Assembly (NCBI RefSeq): GCF_051622035.1
Contig: NC_135358.1
Location: 18,200,501-18,264,500, forward strand
Source of the DNA: Arctopsyche grandis
Lineage: Eukaryota; Arthropoda; Insecta; Trichoptera; Hydropsychidae
Length of the DNA stretch: 64,000 nt
Reading direction: 5' to 3'
The position numbers and the translations under genes are program-made. The notes under the pieces are model-generated. The model was given only the letters and a program-made list of their open reading frames with translations, was not told where the DNA came from and searched no databases. Within the stretch, counting starts at the first letter, position 1, and every line of letters begins with the position of its first letter. Shown piece after piece: positions 47,925 through 58,916 of the stretch.

Positions 47925-49324
47925 ATATTTTTTGTTATTTTTCAGTGTTCTTAAAATCAATATTATCGATCTTTTTTGTTTAAAAAATAGTTTTTTTTCT
48001 ATATAGTATAATAATTCCTTGAAAATATAAAGCAATTGCCAAGTTCGACCTCTGATGTGACAATTTTTTCATTCATGCCGTTATTACCATCCGACTCTTA
48101 CTTATCACTAGTCACCGGAGCCTGAGGGGGCCGTGTATTGTTCAAAGGTTGTAAATGCATTGTTAAAGGTTTGCCGAACAATGGATAGCACTGTGACTAT
48201 CCTACCTCTACTTATCACCTAAGAAGGATTGACGTTGGAAGGATGCGTTTCAAATAACAATAGAGAGCAAATAAAAATTGTTTTAATAATAAATTAACAA
48301 TAGAAAAACCCTCTGCCTGAATCACTAGCCTAAGTCTACTTATCAACTAGTCAAATAGTTAAGTTCAAAGATTAGAGGAACCTTTGATTATTTTTTTCCA
48401 TTGACACCAAATACGCTAGTACAATCAGTAAATTTGTTCCATCATGAAGAATTTAAAAAACATCAGTAAAAGAAAAATATGTATACCTTCATATTCGAAA
48501 GAATTAAAAGAAAGATGTAAAATAAGATTCAAGTTACATTGGTTAAATTTTTTTATCTCTTTATGAAAGCAAGAAATAAAGGAAAACTTAATAAGTAAGC
48601 TAAGGAGGCATCGTTTGTATTCATATAATAAATTAAAGTCTACGTTGACTTTGTATAAAGTTGACTTCTTTTATTTTATACGAGATGATAAATAGTCCAT
48701 TAAAACAAAAATATTATACGGTAATATAATATCATTTTATTTTCAGTATTATTAACTACTTAAATAAAACGAAAGTTTATACATATACTGTATTAAATTA
48801 AATTATGTTAATAGCTCAAGAAAATTACAACTTCTACCTGTATTACGTTCGCTTAATTTAACACGATTCCAGGGTTTCTCCTATTTTTAGGCACCTCTCT
48901 GTTCGAATGCTACACGATACGTTATGTATCACATGAAGATGTGCCAGATGTATAAATACACATTTTATTTATTTACTGTATGTGTACGCACGTACATACA
49001 TATGTATGTAGGTTTGCTCTGTAAATATGTGATATTTGGTCAGACGTAGACGCGCGCTGCGAAACCGAGCCTCAAAGCTTCGTAAAATTTTTCTTTGCAA
49101 ATATATTCGCATAACGCAAACGGAGAGTGTTTTTCGTAATCTTTAAACGTACCTCAAAGCGTTTTATGTATGTTTTTTTACTGACTGTAAAGCGTATTCT
49201 TTACGGTTCGCCCTCCTCGTTGCGTTTATAAATAACTAGCTGGTTAGCCCGTTATAAGGCGGTTGGTGCTCGAGAATTTCACCCTTTTTAGAAACTTTAT
49301 CCTTTTAGACAATTTTATTTTATT
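47925..49324. other. intergenic sequence
   Basis: AT-rich. ACTAGCTGGTTAGCCCG at about 49235 resembles the reverse of a Helitron end. No gene. Confidence 0.4.
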
Positions 49325-49730
49325 TTAAATACTAGCTGAACCCGGCATGCGTTGCAATTCCACAATAACGCATGCAATTCTAGTTCCCGTTCCCGTTCCC
49401 GTTCCCGTTCCCGTTCCCGTTCCCGTTCTCGTTCCCGTTCCCATTCCCATTTGTCGGAAAAACGCAGGCAGCGAACACATTTGAAGTTATTCAATTATTT
49501 GTTTATTTTGCCCTAAAAACATTTGAAATTATTGCGTTGCAATGCCATTCATTCCCGTTTTTCACGTTTTTGTTCCTGTTTTTGGCCGATTTTTTTCACA
49601 GTTAGCTTCCCGGACATGCATACAATAAATTCTGAAAGTTCCATCGTTCCATCGAACAATAACGCATGCAATTCCTGTTCCCGTTTCCGTTTCTCGATGC
49701 GTTTCGATAAGTGAATGTTTCACTTTCAAA
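49325..49730 (-). mobile_element. Helitron-like fragment with (GTTCCC)n
   Basis: The left end ACTAGCTGAACCCGGCATGC is, reversed, GCATGCCGGGTTCAGCTAG|T, a Helitron-type terminus of a second family. About ten GTTCCC units follow at 49384-49443, and GCAATTCCTGTTCCCGTTTC recurs near 49665-49695. The other end was not found. Confidence 0.45.
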
Positions 49731-49740
49731 TTAATCTTCA

Positions 49741-49789
49741 AAATAAGGCTTCGCTTGGTATTTGTAATATAAACCGCTTAAACATGATT
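49741..49789 (-). repeat. Helitron end fragment
   Basis: AAGGCTTCGCTTGGTATTTG and TATAAACCGCTTAAACATG match the 3' half of the 38839-39061 family. The 24-bp perfect palindrome at 49793-49816 follows directly. Confidence 0.6.
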
Positions 49790-49816
49790 ATTATTAATGT
49801 GCGCGCGCACATTAAT

Positions 49817-50793
49817 ACGGGAGGAAAAGCCTGTTCCTCTTGTTCCTGTTGTATCCTGCTCGCGCAAATTAAGTGAGTATGTACCGTTTACCATGCACCA
49901 TTTTTTTTTTTTTGATCTTTCGACTTAAGATCTTTCGATTTTCGATCTTTGCCTTCCGATATTTGCGTTTTCTGTAATTTAACATTTTGTATAGTCACGG
50001 AGACTGATGATATGCATACATGCATATTTACAAAATTTACTACAAGAACGGAATTATAATAATAAAATATATACATATAAATACATCTCAGTATATAAAG
50101 CTTAAGCTTACAAATAAAACTGACGTGATATTTATTACTATCATATTATGAGAATATATTCTAAAAATAATCTTATTTAATTAAAAGCGACTTTTATTTC
50201 AGTAAGCGTGAAATATTAAAACTTAATTTGGGAATAAAGTAGATTTTTATATACGAACAGCAAAAAGCGTGACGTTTTCTAGCTTGAAAACTAAATTACG
50301 ATTGAAATTAACTAGAGATTTTCGCCTTTTGAAAATCTTATGAATTGAATTAAAAATAAAATTACATTTATTAAAATGGGCGATGTTCATGGACCAAATT
50401 GCCACGATCGTGCTTCTCAAACACTCCTCGGGGAATATACTTTTTTCACTTCGTCGACGATCGAAGAAAAGTCGCGCATTAAAAATTCATTCAAAGGGCT
50501 GGTTTTTCCGGGAGCGTCAAATTTTCCCACACGAGGAAAATCGCCCCCCCCTCTCCATCTCATATTTTACCCTTTAATTTAATTACACCGGAAGTGCCGA
50601 GCGCTGACTTAAAGCCTTCGATAGTTGCTTTTGAGGGGTACGATGCTTCCTTCCGATCTGGGCTACTTCCCCTTCCAATTATTGCTTTCAATTTAAACCG
50701 TCAGACCCAATATACGCAACATATTATATTTTCAAAGCACTATGTATTCCCACAGCTCCATGAAAATATTACTATCCATGCATATCTAATTTT
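49817..50793. other. intergenic sequence
   Basis: GC-richer unique block at about 50370-50680; otherwise AT-rich. Nothing recognised. Confidence 0.45.
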
Positions 50794-50885
50794 TTTGATT
50801 TTTAAATGCTTTTTATTATTACGAAATTATGTTCACAATACATCTTATATCTATTTTAATAGCTACTGATCTACTGATCATTGCA
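50794..50885 (+). repeat. interspersed repeat, AAATGCTTTTTATTA family (copy 3)
   Basis: GATTTTTAAATGCTTTTTAT then TAGCTACTGATCTACTGATC; close match to copy 2, truncated. Confidence 0.6.
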
Positions 50886-50957
50886 TATCTAATGTAATAT
50901 TATAATTACATAATAATGATTCCATTTCGAAAAGTAATGAAATAATAACCAGCAATT

Positions 50958-51195
50958 TTGATCGGTGGTCACGCTAATGCGAACCGCCGAGAGGTATCGT
51001 ACTCAAGCCCTGGTTTGACCTCGGTTGAAAAGAATTTATATACAGAGTATTTCTGCAGTGTTGTTGGTGAAATTAGGATATTTGTGACTCCAAGTCGATC
51101 ATTTCCTATCAGAGTTTGCCAATTTATCTGAATTCATTGTTTGAAACGGTTCTTTATCAAATCAGCAACCAACCAACCTACTATTTATCACCACT
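50958..51195 (+). repeat. tRNA-derived SINE
   Basis: The head GATCGGTGGTCACGCTAATG with GTACTCAAGCCCTGG as B-box region leads into the family body (TGTGACTCCAAGTCGATC, AGAGTTTGCCAATTTATCTG, GAAACGGTTC). Confidence 0.75.
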
Positions 51196-51927
51196 ATTTG
51201 AATATAATTTCAAATTTACTGTCTATGAGTGTACAAGTACATATTTACACGTCTAAAACCATTGTCACTTTGGGAAAACTGTATTAGCACCATGTATTGT
51301 AAAATTTATTAGCACTATGTATGTGAAAACTGTATTCACTTATGCATATAATGTGCATACATACATATTAATCAATCATACTAATAAAAACAGATTAAAA
51401 AGTAATACTACTGATGTCGCCCAACTGATATGTGAATATTTAGAAACATAAATACATTTATTTTCTAAAATTGAATTTTTGGCAATAGAAGTGAAAATAT
51501 CTTAAACTGAAAATTAATACGAAATAATTGACTACATAAAGATACTTTGTTGAGCTAACCAAGAACTCGATACGAGAAAAAAAAACAATATTTTCTATTT
51601 GGATCCATAAGTGAACATATTTATTTGATTTGAAATACAATTTAATGTATAAAGCTCTCAAAATTCGGCTTTTTTAATTCTTCAAAGTTGATTGAAAACG
51701 ACCAAAACAATTAATATTTCAATTAAGTTTTAGAATTTTTTATAAAAATATATTTACATTAAAATTTCTAACACTAAATACGAACATAAATATTTTTACA
51801 TAAAAAACACATTACATCGCTTCCATTATTCGACAGTTAAATATCGTATCACAAAATGATATTGATTACAATACATATGAGTATAAGGAAAACAAATTAG
51901 CAAAAAGTATAAGGAAAACAAATTAGT

Positions 51928-52345
51928 AGCCAGCAGCATAGCTCGGACGTTAAGCTTCTGCTTACCGTCAAGAAGGTGCCGGGTTCTATCCCTGAATGAA
52001 AATGAATTTTTCAGAGTATGCTGTTGGTCAGACCTGGATTTGTGACTCCAGGTTGATCGTTTCCTATCAGAGTTTGCCAATTTTCTTTGATTTCATTGTT
52101 GAAACGGTTCCCGAAAAAAAAATTGGCTAAAAATCCTTCCTACCTACTATGTCACCACTATTTGAAATTTAATTGATGTACAATAAAAATTTATGTACAA
52201 TTCATAGATGTCTCGTTAATTTGCGAGTTTTTTCAGTGTCTCGCAATTCAACGACTTGCGCTGCATTTGTATTTGTAATTGGCCAGGAAGGCGCATTGGG
52301 ATTTACCTGTAAGGCCTTCCTGGTATATATGTAAAATAAAAAAAA
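51928..52345 (+). repeat. full-length tRNA-derived SINE with LINE-type hairpin tail
   Basis: The head (CATAGCTCGGACGTTAAGC, B box GGTTCTATCCC at about 51981-51991) is followed by the family body and a 3' end with TTTGTAATTGGCCAGGAAGG. The stem CCAGGAAGGC (52283-52292) pairs with GCCTTCCTGG (52314-52323). The same 3' end stands without SINE body at 56014-56105, so it is probably borrowed from a partner LINE. Confidence 0.75.
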
Positions 52346-52501
52346 TATGAAGAAAAGTGTTTTGTTAAATATTCACAATACGAATTTATATTTTCTCAAT
52401 CAACCTATGATTCTATCGAAGTGATTAGTAATAGTAATTTTGTAATAAATCTTCATGTATTTTTTGACAAACAGACAATAGTCGAGTAGTCCCTGATCGA
52501 T

Positions 52502-53908
<1,407 letters not shown>

Positions 53909-54168
53909 TATCATCATCATCATTTACAGCCTTTCACCATCCACTCTTGGATGAAGGCCTCTCTAACACGCTTCTACCGTCTCTGTTTTGCGTAACTCTC
54001 ATTCATTTCACCATACACATTTTCTTTATTTTGTCTACCCATCATCATTGCGGCATTCTTTTTACCCTTTTGCATTCTCTCGGATACCATTCTAGCATTT
54101 CTTTTATCCACTTTTCGTCCATTCTTGTTGCCACTTGGCCTGCCCATTGCCATTTCAGTATCTTTTAG
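53909..54168 (-). mobile_element. RTE-like LINE 3' end, 5'-truncated
   Basis: On the - strand ILKWQWAGQVATRMDEKW then KEMLEWYPRECKRVK can be read: the C-terminal tail of RTE-type endonuclease-reverse transcriptases. In-frame stops follow and the element ends in a (GAT)n tail (ATCATCATCATC on +). It has no hairpin, unlike the other two copies. Confidence 0.7.
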
Positions 54169-55580
54169 AGGGTGCAGAGAAAATCTCTACAGAGAGAGTT
54201 TAGGCGCTATCCTTATTTATTTCCCAGTAAGTTTGTTATGGGCTGTTGAGCTTTGACTTCTTAGCCTCGCGTAGAAACACTCAAATCGGTAAGCTTTTTC
54301 TAAAAATTCTAAGTGGTGAATGTCAACTTCCAGAAGTTCTGTCAGCTTCAAACTGTAGGTACCTGGGAATCTGAGAGAATTTCACTCCAGAACTGTTTCT
54401 GTCAATTCGTTATAAATAAGTTTAATTTTAAAAGAAATAATGTGCTTGATGACTCACCCCTTTCAAGAGCCATACGGCTGCCTAACTTGCTGTCTGAGGG
54501 TTTTGATGTTTTTATTGCATCATATACATAGTTCTGTTAGGCAACATATTTACATACATATGTATGTACACTATAACATTTTTAAATATTATTTATGTTG
54601 TTTTCATTATGTAATTTTATTTTTTAGTATTGTTGCGTTGGGGTGGGATGAGGATCCAAATGAAAGGCCAAAATCACTTCACAGCATTTATTCAATGATT
54701 CCAGTCCACACGAAACCGTCGCACACTCCAGAATAAATTAATTTATCTTTTAACCAGTGTTGTAGTGCTAAATAAAAAAGAACCAGGTGTTTAATTTTTA
54801 TGACCCCCCCCCCCCCCCCACTTTTTTCCTTACTAAAAAAAAGTTGAAAAGTTGTTAATTTTGGTAGTTCAAATATTTATAAAAAAAAACGAAATAATAA
54901 TTAACAAATATTCTTACTTGTTGAAGTTCTGATGTATTCTTTTTATATTTTAAAAAACTTATATAATGCATCCACTTCAACATCTTTGATTTTGCAAAAC
55001 TCGTGTTTTTGTGTCAACAGCAACATTTGCTTTTAGCAATGCTAAGACCATGTACATATGTATGTATGTCAAATTTTAACATGTGAATTCAGAGATGACT
55101 ATTCATTTATGCTGAGTTCCCTCATTTTATCTATCCTCAAGTGCGTATGGTCAATAGTTTAAGGATGTTTTCTTTCGAAGTTTTGGATGGTTTTAGATAA
55201 AAAATCGAATAAATTTCATTAAACGTCTTTTAAGTTTTGAATGTGCTCAGATTACTATTCGATTGTGGACATCGAGTGTTATAACGAGAGTCTGCTCATA
55301 ATATTTGGAATACAAAGTTTTATGTGAAGTTTTAGTCAAAATATATTTTAATTGTACTCGAAAAGCAATGTTAATATCAATCAAAGTGCTAGGGCGGTGA
55401 CCTGGCTCATAAAGAAGTACCAGGGCGGTGACCTGGCTTGACTACGCCACTGCTTATAACGGACAAGTTGCCCACCACAGCTTCCTCGATCCATTTATGT
55501 ATCTATTTTCTAGGCTCGTAAAGGTCTACCGCGGTGAGTCTATTGTTATGTAAGAACTCCAGCGTATCCTTTGTTCGGGC
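54169..55580. other. intergenic sequence
   Basis: A run of 16 C lies at 54804-54819. CAGGGCGGTGACCTGGCT-type sequence is duplicated at about 55392-55438. Otherwise nothing recognised. Confidence 0.45.
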
Positions 55581-55730
55581 ACTTATGAGTAAAGGGCTGA
55601 TAGGAAGCGTGCCGTTCATTGTTAATTGTTCGCTGTGCTTTATTAAATTTTATGAAGAACCTTTGTAAATAGACCCAAAACGCCCTGATTCCTGGAAAAA
55701 GCACGCTTTCTCTCCGCCCTTTACTTATGA
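55581..55730. repeat. 150-bp hairpin element
   Basis: ACTTATGAGTAAAGGGCTG then GGAAGCGTGC (55581-55612) is inverted at 55701-55730 (GCACGCTTTCTC, GCCCTTTACTTATG) with a few mismatches. Confidence 0.6.
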
Positions 55731-55779
55731 GTCCCGTCTCTATTGTTCACCCACGAATACACTTAGACAGTGGATACTC

Positions 55780-56013
55780 TCTCTCTCATGTTTCCACGTT
55801 ACAGTATAATGTTTATTTACTGTATGGATACATATGTATGTACATCTGTGTGTGAATTTTTTTATATGTTTATTTATATATATTCATGTGTATTTGTATA
55901 TATGGATGTACATATTTATATGCATATATATGTATGTATGTTTATATATGTGTGTATCTTCATATGTGTTTGTGTGTATGAACATGTATTTTTTTTTCAT
56001 TGATTCAATGATT
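55780..56013 (+). repeat. TATG/TGTA-rich low-complexity stretch
   Basis: Almost only T, A and G in tatgtata and tgtgtat words for about 200 bases. Open frames here are composition artefacts. Confidence 0.7.
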
Positions 56014-56105
56014 ATTACTTTTTTTTGTAATTGGCCAGGAAGGCGCATTGGGTTTACCTATTAGGCCTTCCTGGTATAAGTATATAAATAAAATATACTT
56101 ACTTA
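56014..56105 (+). repeat. LINE-type 3' tail with hairpin (family A)
   Basis: TTTGTAATTGGCCAGGAAGG with stem CCAGGAAGGC (56035-56044) and GCCTTCCTGG (56065-56074), then an AAATAAAATA tail. It is the same 3' end as the SINE at 51928-52345. Confidence 0.65.
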
Positions 56106-56178
56106 ATGATCAAATATTTAATTATTAATCTCAAGCTATGTATATGTGTCACTCATATAAATGCAGTCTAGTTTATAA

Positions 56179-56397
56179 TCTAATATATAATTTCGAAAGA
56201 GACTTGGTATGTAAGTATGTTTGTATGTAAGTATTTTTGGTTGGGAACATCGAAAACAAAACAAAGTTTCTATGACGACGATTGGATATATATTTTTTTC
56301 GATTCAAATAAAAAACAAATTAATATTTACTATTAGATTCGCCATGTTTGAGCTGTTCATATTACAAATACTGAGCGAAGCCGGGTAAAACAACTAG
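56179..56397 (+). mobile_element. short Helitron-like element
   Basis: Starts TCTAATATATAATTTCGAAAG, ends GCGAAGCCGGGTAAAACAACTAG, and lies between A (56178) and T (56398). 219 bp, non-coding. Confidence 0.75.
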
Positions 56398-57416
56398 TAC
56401 ATAATAAATTAAACCTAAAAAGTCTAATAGATTGGAACAATTAATTATTGTTGATACGATCGGGCTAGATTTCCCTAATTTATAAAATTATACAAAACGC
56501 TCATAAAATACACAATCCATATATTTACGTAACTAATATTGAGTTGATTACTATCAAACGTTTCATTATCGTAAACTTTTAATGATAGGCATACCTCCAT
56601 TGTGAACACAAAGTTATTCAACATTCGCTCGATTACGATCCAACCATAACGTTGCCAATCATCTTTAACAACTCCCTCGACATGGGGATTGAATGGGGCT
56701 ATTCGTTTATGTCCTCAGACTCACCTGAGGGACGGTTGACACGATTAAAAACGACCCCACACTTTACAACCGCTGCAACCCAACATGCGCTGAACCTACA
56801 TACGGCATATAAAAGTTTCTCTAGTTGGCAATTTTACTATATATGTATGTACATATGTACATATGCATCTAATATATGAAATTCATACATTTCAACATCG
56901 TAAATATAAAACGTTTGTTTATATACATACATATGTACATATGAATACATGAGAATAGTTCACTTTTAAATTTAATGACGTCGCGACAGTTCATCTATTT
57001 ATAACATACAATAGAAGACTTGAGACTGACAGACATATAACGACTGTGTACTAAAATCTTCTCAATATAGTTCGGCCGTGCCTATAAAAACGGTGGTTCT
57101 ATTTTATTTTTTGTCTGGCGTTGGATTATCCGGCCGAAAAATTCTCCAGTTTCACAACTGATACGTTATATTTATATGTACTTATCTAAAACACGATCGA
57201 TCGGAAAATTCGTTCAAATATTTTTCATAGACCGAGTAATTGGTTTCATTAGATAACTGTAAATAAAAATTAGACATGCTCGCTGTCATACAATCAAATG
57301 TATGTAGATTGTCAATGGAATGACAGCGACAGGTGCTCGTATAGCTCTAACGTCAATATAAATTAACCAAATGGATTCAATACAGATAGATACACATATA
57401 TATATATATATATATA
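56398..57416. other. intergenic sequence ending in (TA)n
   Basis: AT-rich unique sequence; the last about 20 bases are TA units into which the next element is inserted. Confidence 0.5.
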
Positions 57417-57591
57417 TATAGGATCCGGATGTGAAGGATTCCAAGTGAAACGCAGATTAAGTCAGAACTATGTATTTATTAACACATCTTCGGGCTTGCT
57501 CTCCAACAAGTGACCATAACAACACGCATCCGGTCTTTCCCAGGCATACCACACACACTCTATCTCGGCTCGTTTAAAAATCAATTCTACA
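57417..57591 (-). repeat. 3' LTR of the gag-only element
   Basis: Starts on the - strand with TGTAGAATTGATTTTTAAAC and ends CATCCGGATCCTATA. The outer boundary at 57417-57420 merges with flanking TA units and is taken from the other copy. Confidence 0.85.
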
Positions 57592-57659
57592 TTCGGTCAT
57601 TCCTGACTGTCATTCGCCCTCGGATGACATTCTTCGTCTTTTATACTTTTACAGCATTT

Positions 57660-57944
57660 CATCTCACATTCTTTTACATTTCATCTTCTACTCTATACAA
57701 TGTATCATCTTACATTCTTTTAAAACATTTCCTCTATCATCCTCAACAATGTTTCATCTCACATTCTTTTACATTTCATTTTCCACTCTATACAATGTAT
57801 CATCTTACATTCTTTTAAAACATTTCCTCTATCATCCTCAACAATGTTTCATCTCACATTCTTTTACATTTCATTTTCCACTCTATACAATGTATCATCT
57901 TACATTCTTTTAAAACATTTCCTCTATCATCCTCAACAATGTTT
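57660..57944. repeat. 95-bp tandem repeat, three copies
   Basis: Units start at 57660, 57755 and 57850 with CATCTCACATTCTTTTAC and are almost identical. A degenerate fourth starts at 57945. They lie between gag and the 3' LTR. Confidence 0.95.
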
Positions 57945-57999
57945 AATCTTCCATTCCATAAAATCATCTTATATTCTCCTAAACATGCTTTCAATTGTC

Positions 58000-58060
58000 A
58001 CAATTACAATTTAAATCACAATTACAATCATCATCACAATTACAATCATCATCACAACTA
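58000..58060. repeat. short CATCAT/CACAATTACAAT repeat
   Basis: Three imperfect copies of an about 18-base unit TCACAATTACAATCATCA. Confidence 0.7.
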
Positions 58061-58260
58061 CATTTCAATACACTTATACATCAATCATTTCACAATTTAC
58101 ATAACAATTACAATTATAACAAATTAATCGTTACACATTTCACTACAAATCAATTTTTTCATTTCAACACAATTCAATCTTCAATAAAGTTACACATAAC
58201 AATTAAAGTTACACATAAATCATCACAATTACAATTTAAAATTATGTCAAGCAATACAAA

Positions 58261-58696
58261 ACATTAAAATCAATACCTTTACAATGACAAGTTAAATCTT
58301 TACATCGGAAACAATCACATTTTATAACATTACTAGAATTAGCAATAAAACATTAAAATCAATACCTTTACAATGACAGGTTAAATCTTTACACCGGAAA
58401 CAATCACATTTTAAAACATTACTAGAATTAGCAATAAACATTAAAATCAATACCTTTACTATGACAGGTTAAATCTTTACATCGGAAACAATCACATTTC
58501 AAAACATTACTAGAATTAGCAATAAAACATTAAAATCAATACCTTTACTATGACAGGTTAAATCTTTACATCGGAAACAATCACATTTCAAAACATTACT
58601 AGAATTAGCAATAAAACATTAAAATCAATACCTTTACAATGACAGGTTAAATCTTTACATCGGAAACAATCACATTTTAAAACATTACTAGAATTA
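58261..58696. repeat. 89-bp tandem repeat, five copies
   Basis: Units start at 58261, 58350, 58438, 58527 and 58616 (periods 89, 88, 89, 89) with ACATTAAAATCAATACC. A handful of substitutions separate them. On the - strand one frame of each unit reads LKCDCFRCKDLTCHCKGIDF and another reads NVLLLILVMF. Confidence 0.95.
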
Positions 58697-58821
58697 CATT
58701 TCAATACAGTTATCTTATATTCTTCTAAGCATGTAACCAAATTAAAACATGATTCAATATACAAAGCACTTCCCAAAAATACTAGAATAAGCAATAAAAC
58801 ATTACACTTTTCAATCATCAA
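58588..58821 (-). CDS. small Cys-rich open frame with signal-like start, uncertain
   Basis: 77 codons. The N-terminus (MMIEKCNVLLLILVFLGSAL) looks like a signal peptide or membrane anchor. The C-terminal half runs into the 89-bp repeats and carries the CDCFRCKDLTCHC cysteine pattern, then repeats NVLLLILV. Because the repeat period is not a multiple of three, the frame closes inside the second repeat. It may be a leftover of a gene from which the repeats grew, or chance. I recognise no family. Confidence 0.25.
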   Translation of the reverse strand: MMIEKCNVLLLILVFLGSALYIESCFNLVTCLEEYKITVLKCNSSNVLKCDCFRCKDLTCHCKGIDFNVLLLILVMF

Positions 58822-58916
58822 ATTACAAGTAAGGCTTAACTAAAAACCCTCCAGGCATTTCACTTATTCTCTAATTCACAAACGCACACTTCACTTCCAT
58901 CGGTGCAACTTAAATT

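Noticed and set aside
49384..49445. (GTTCCC)n as a telomere-like repeat
   Set aside because: Only about ten units, inside a Helitron-like fragment and far from any sign of a chromosome end.
58261..58696. regular repeats that could suggest a CRISPR-like array
   Set aside because: The 89-bp units are contiguous with no unique spacers and lie in a eukaryotic retroelement.
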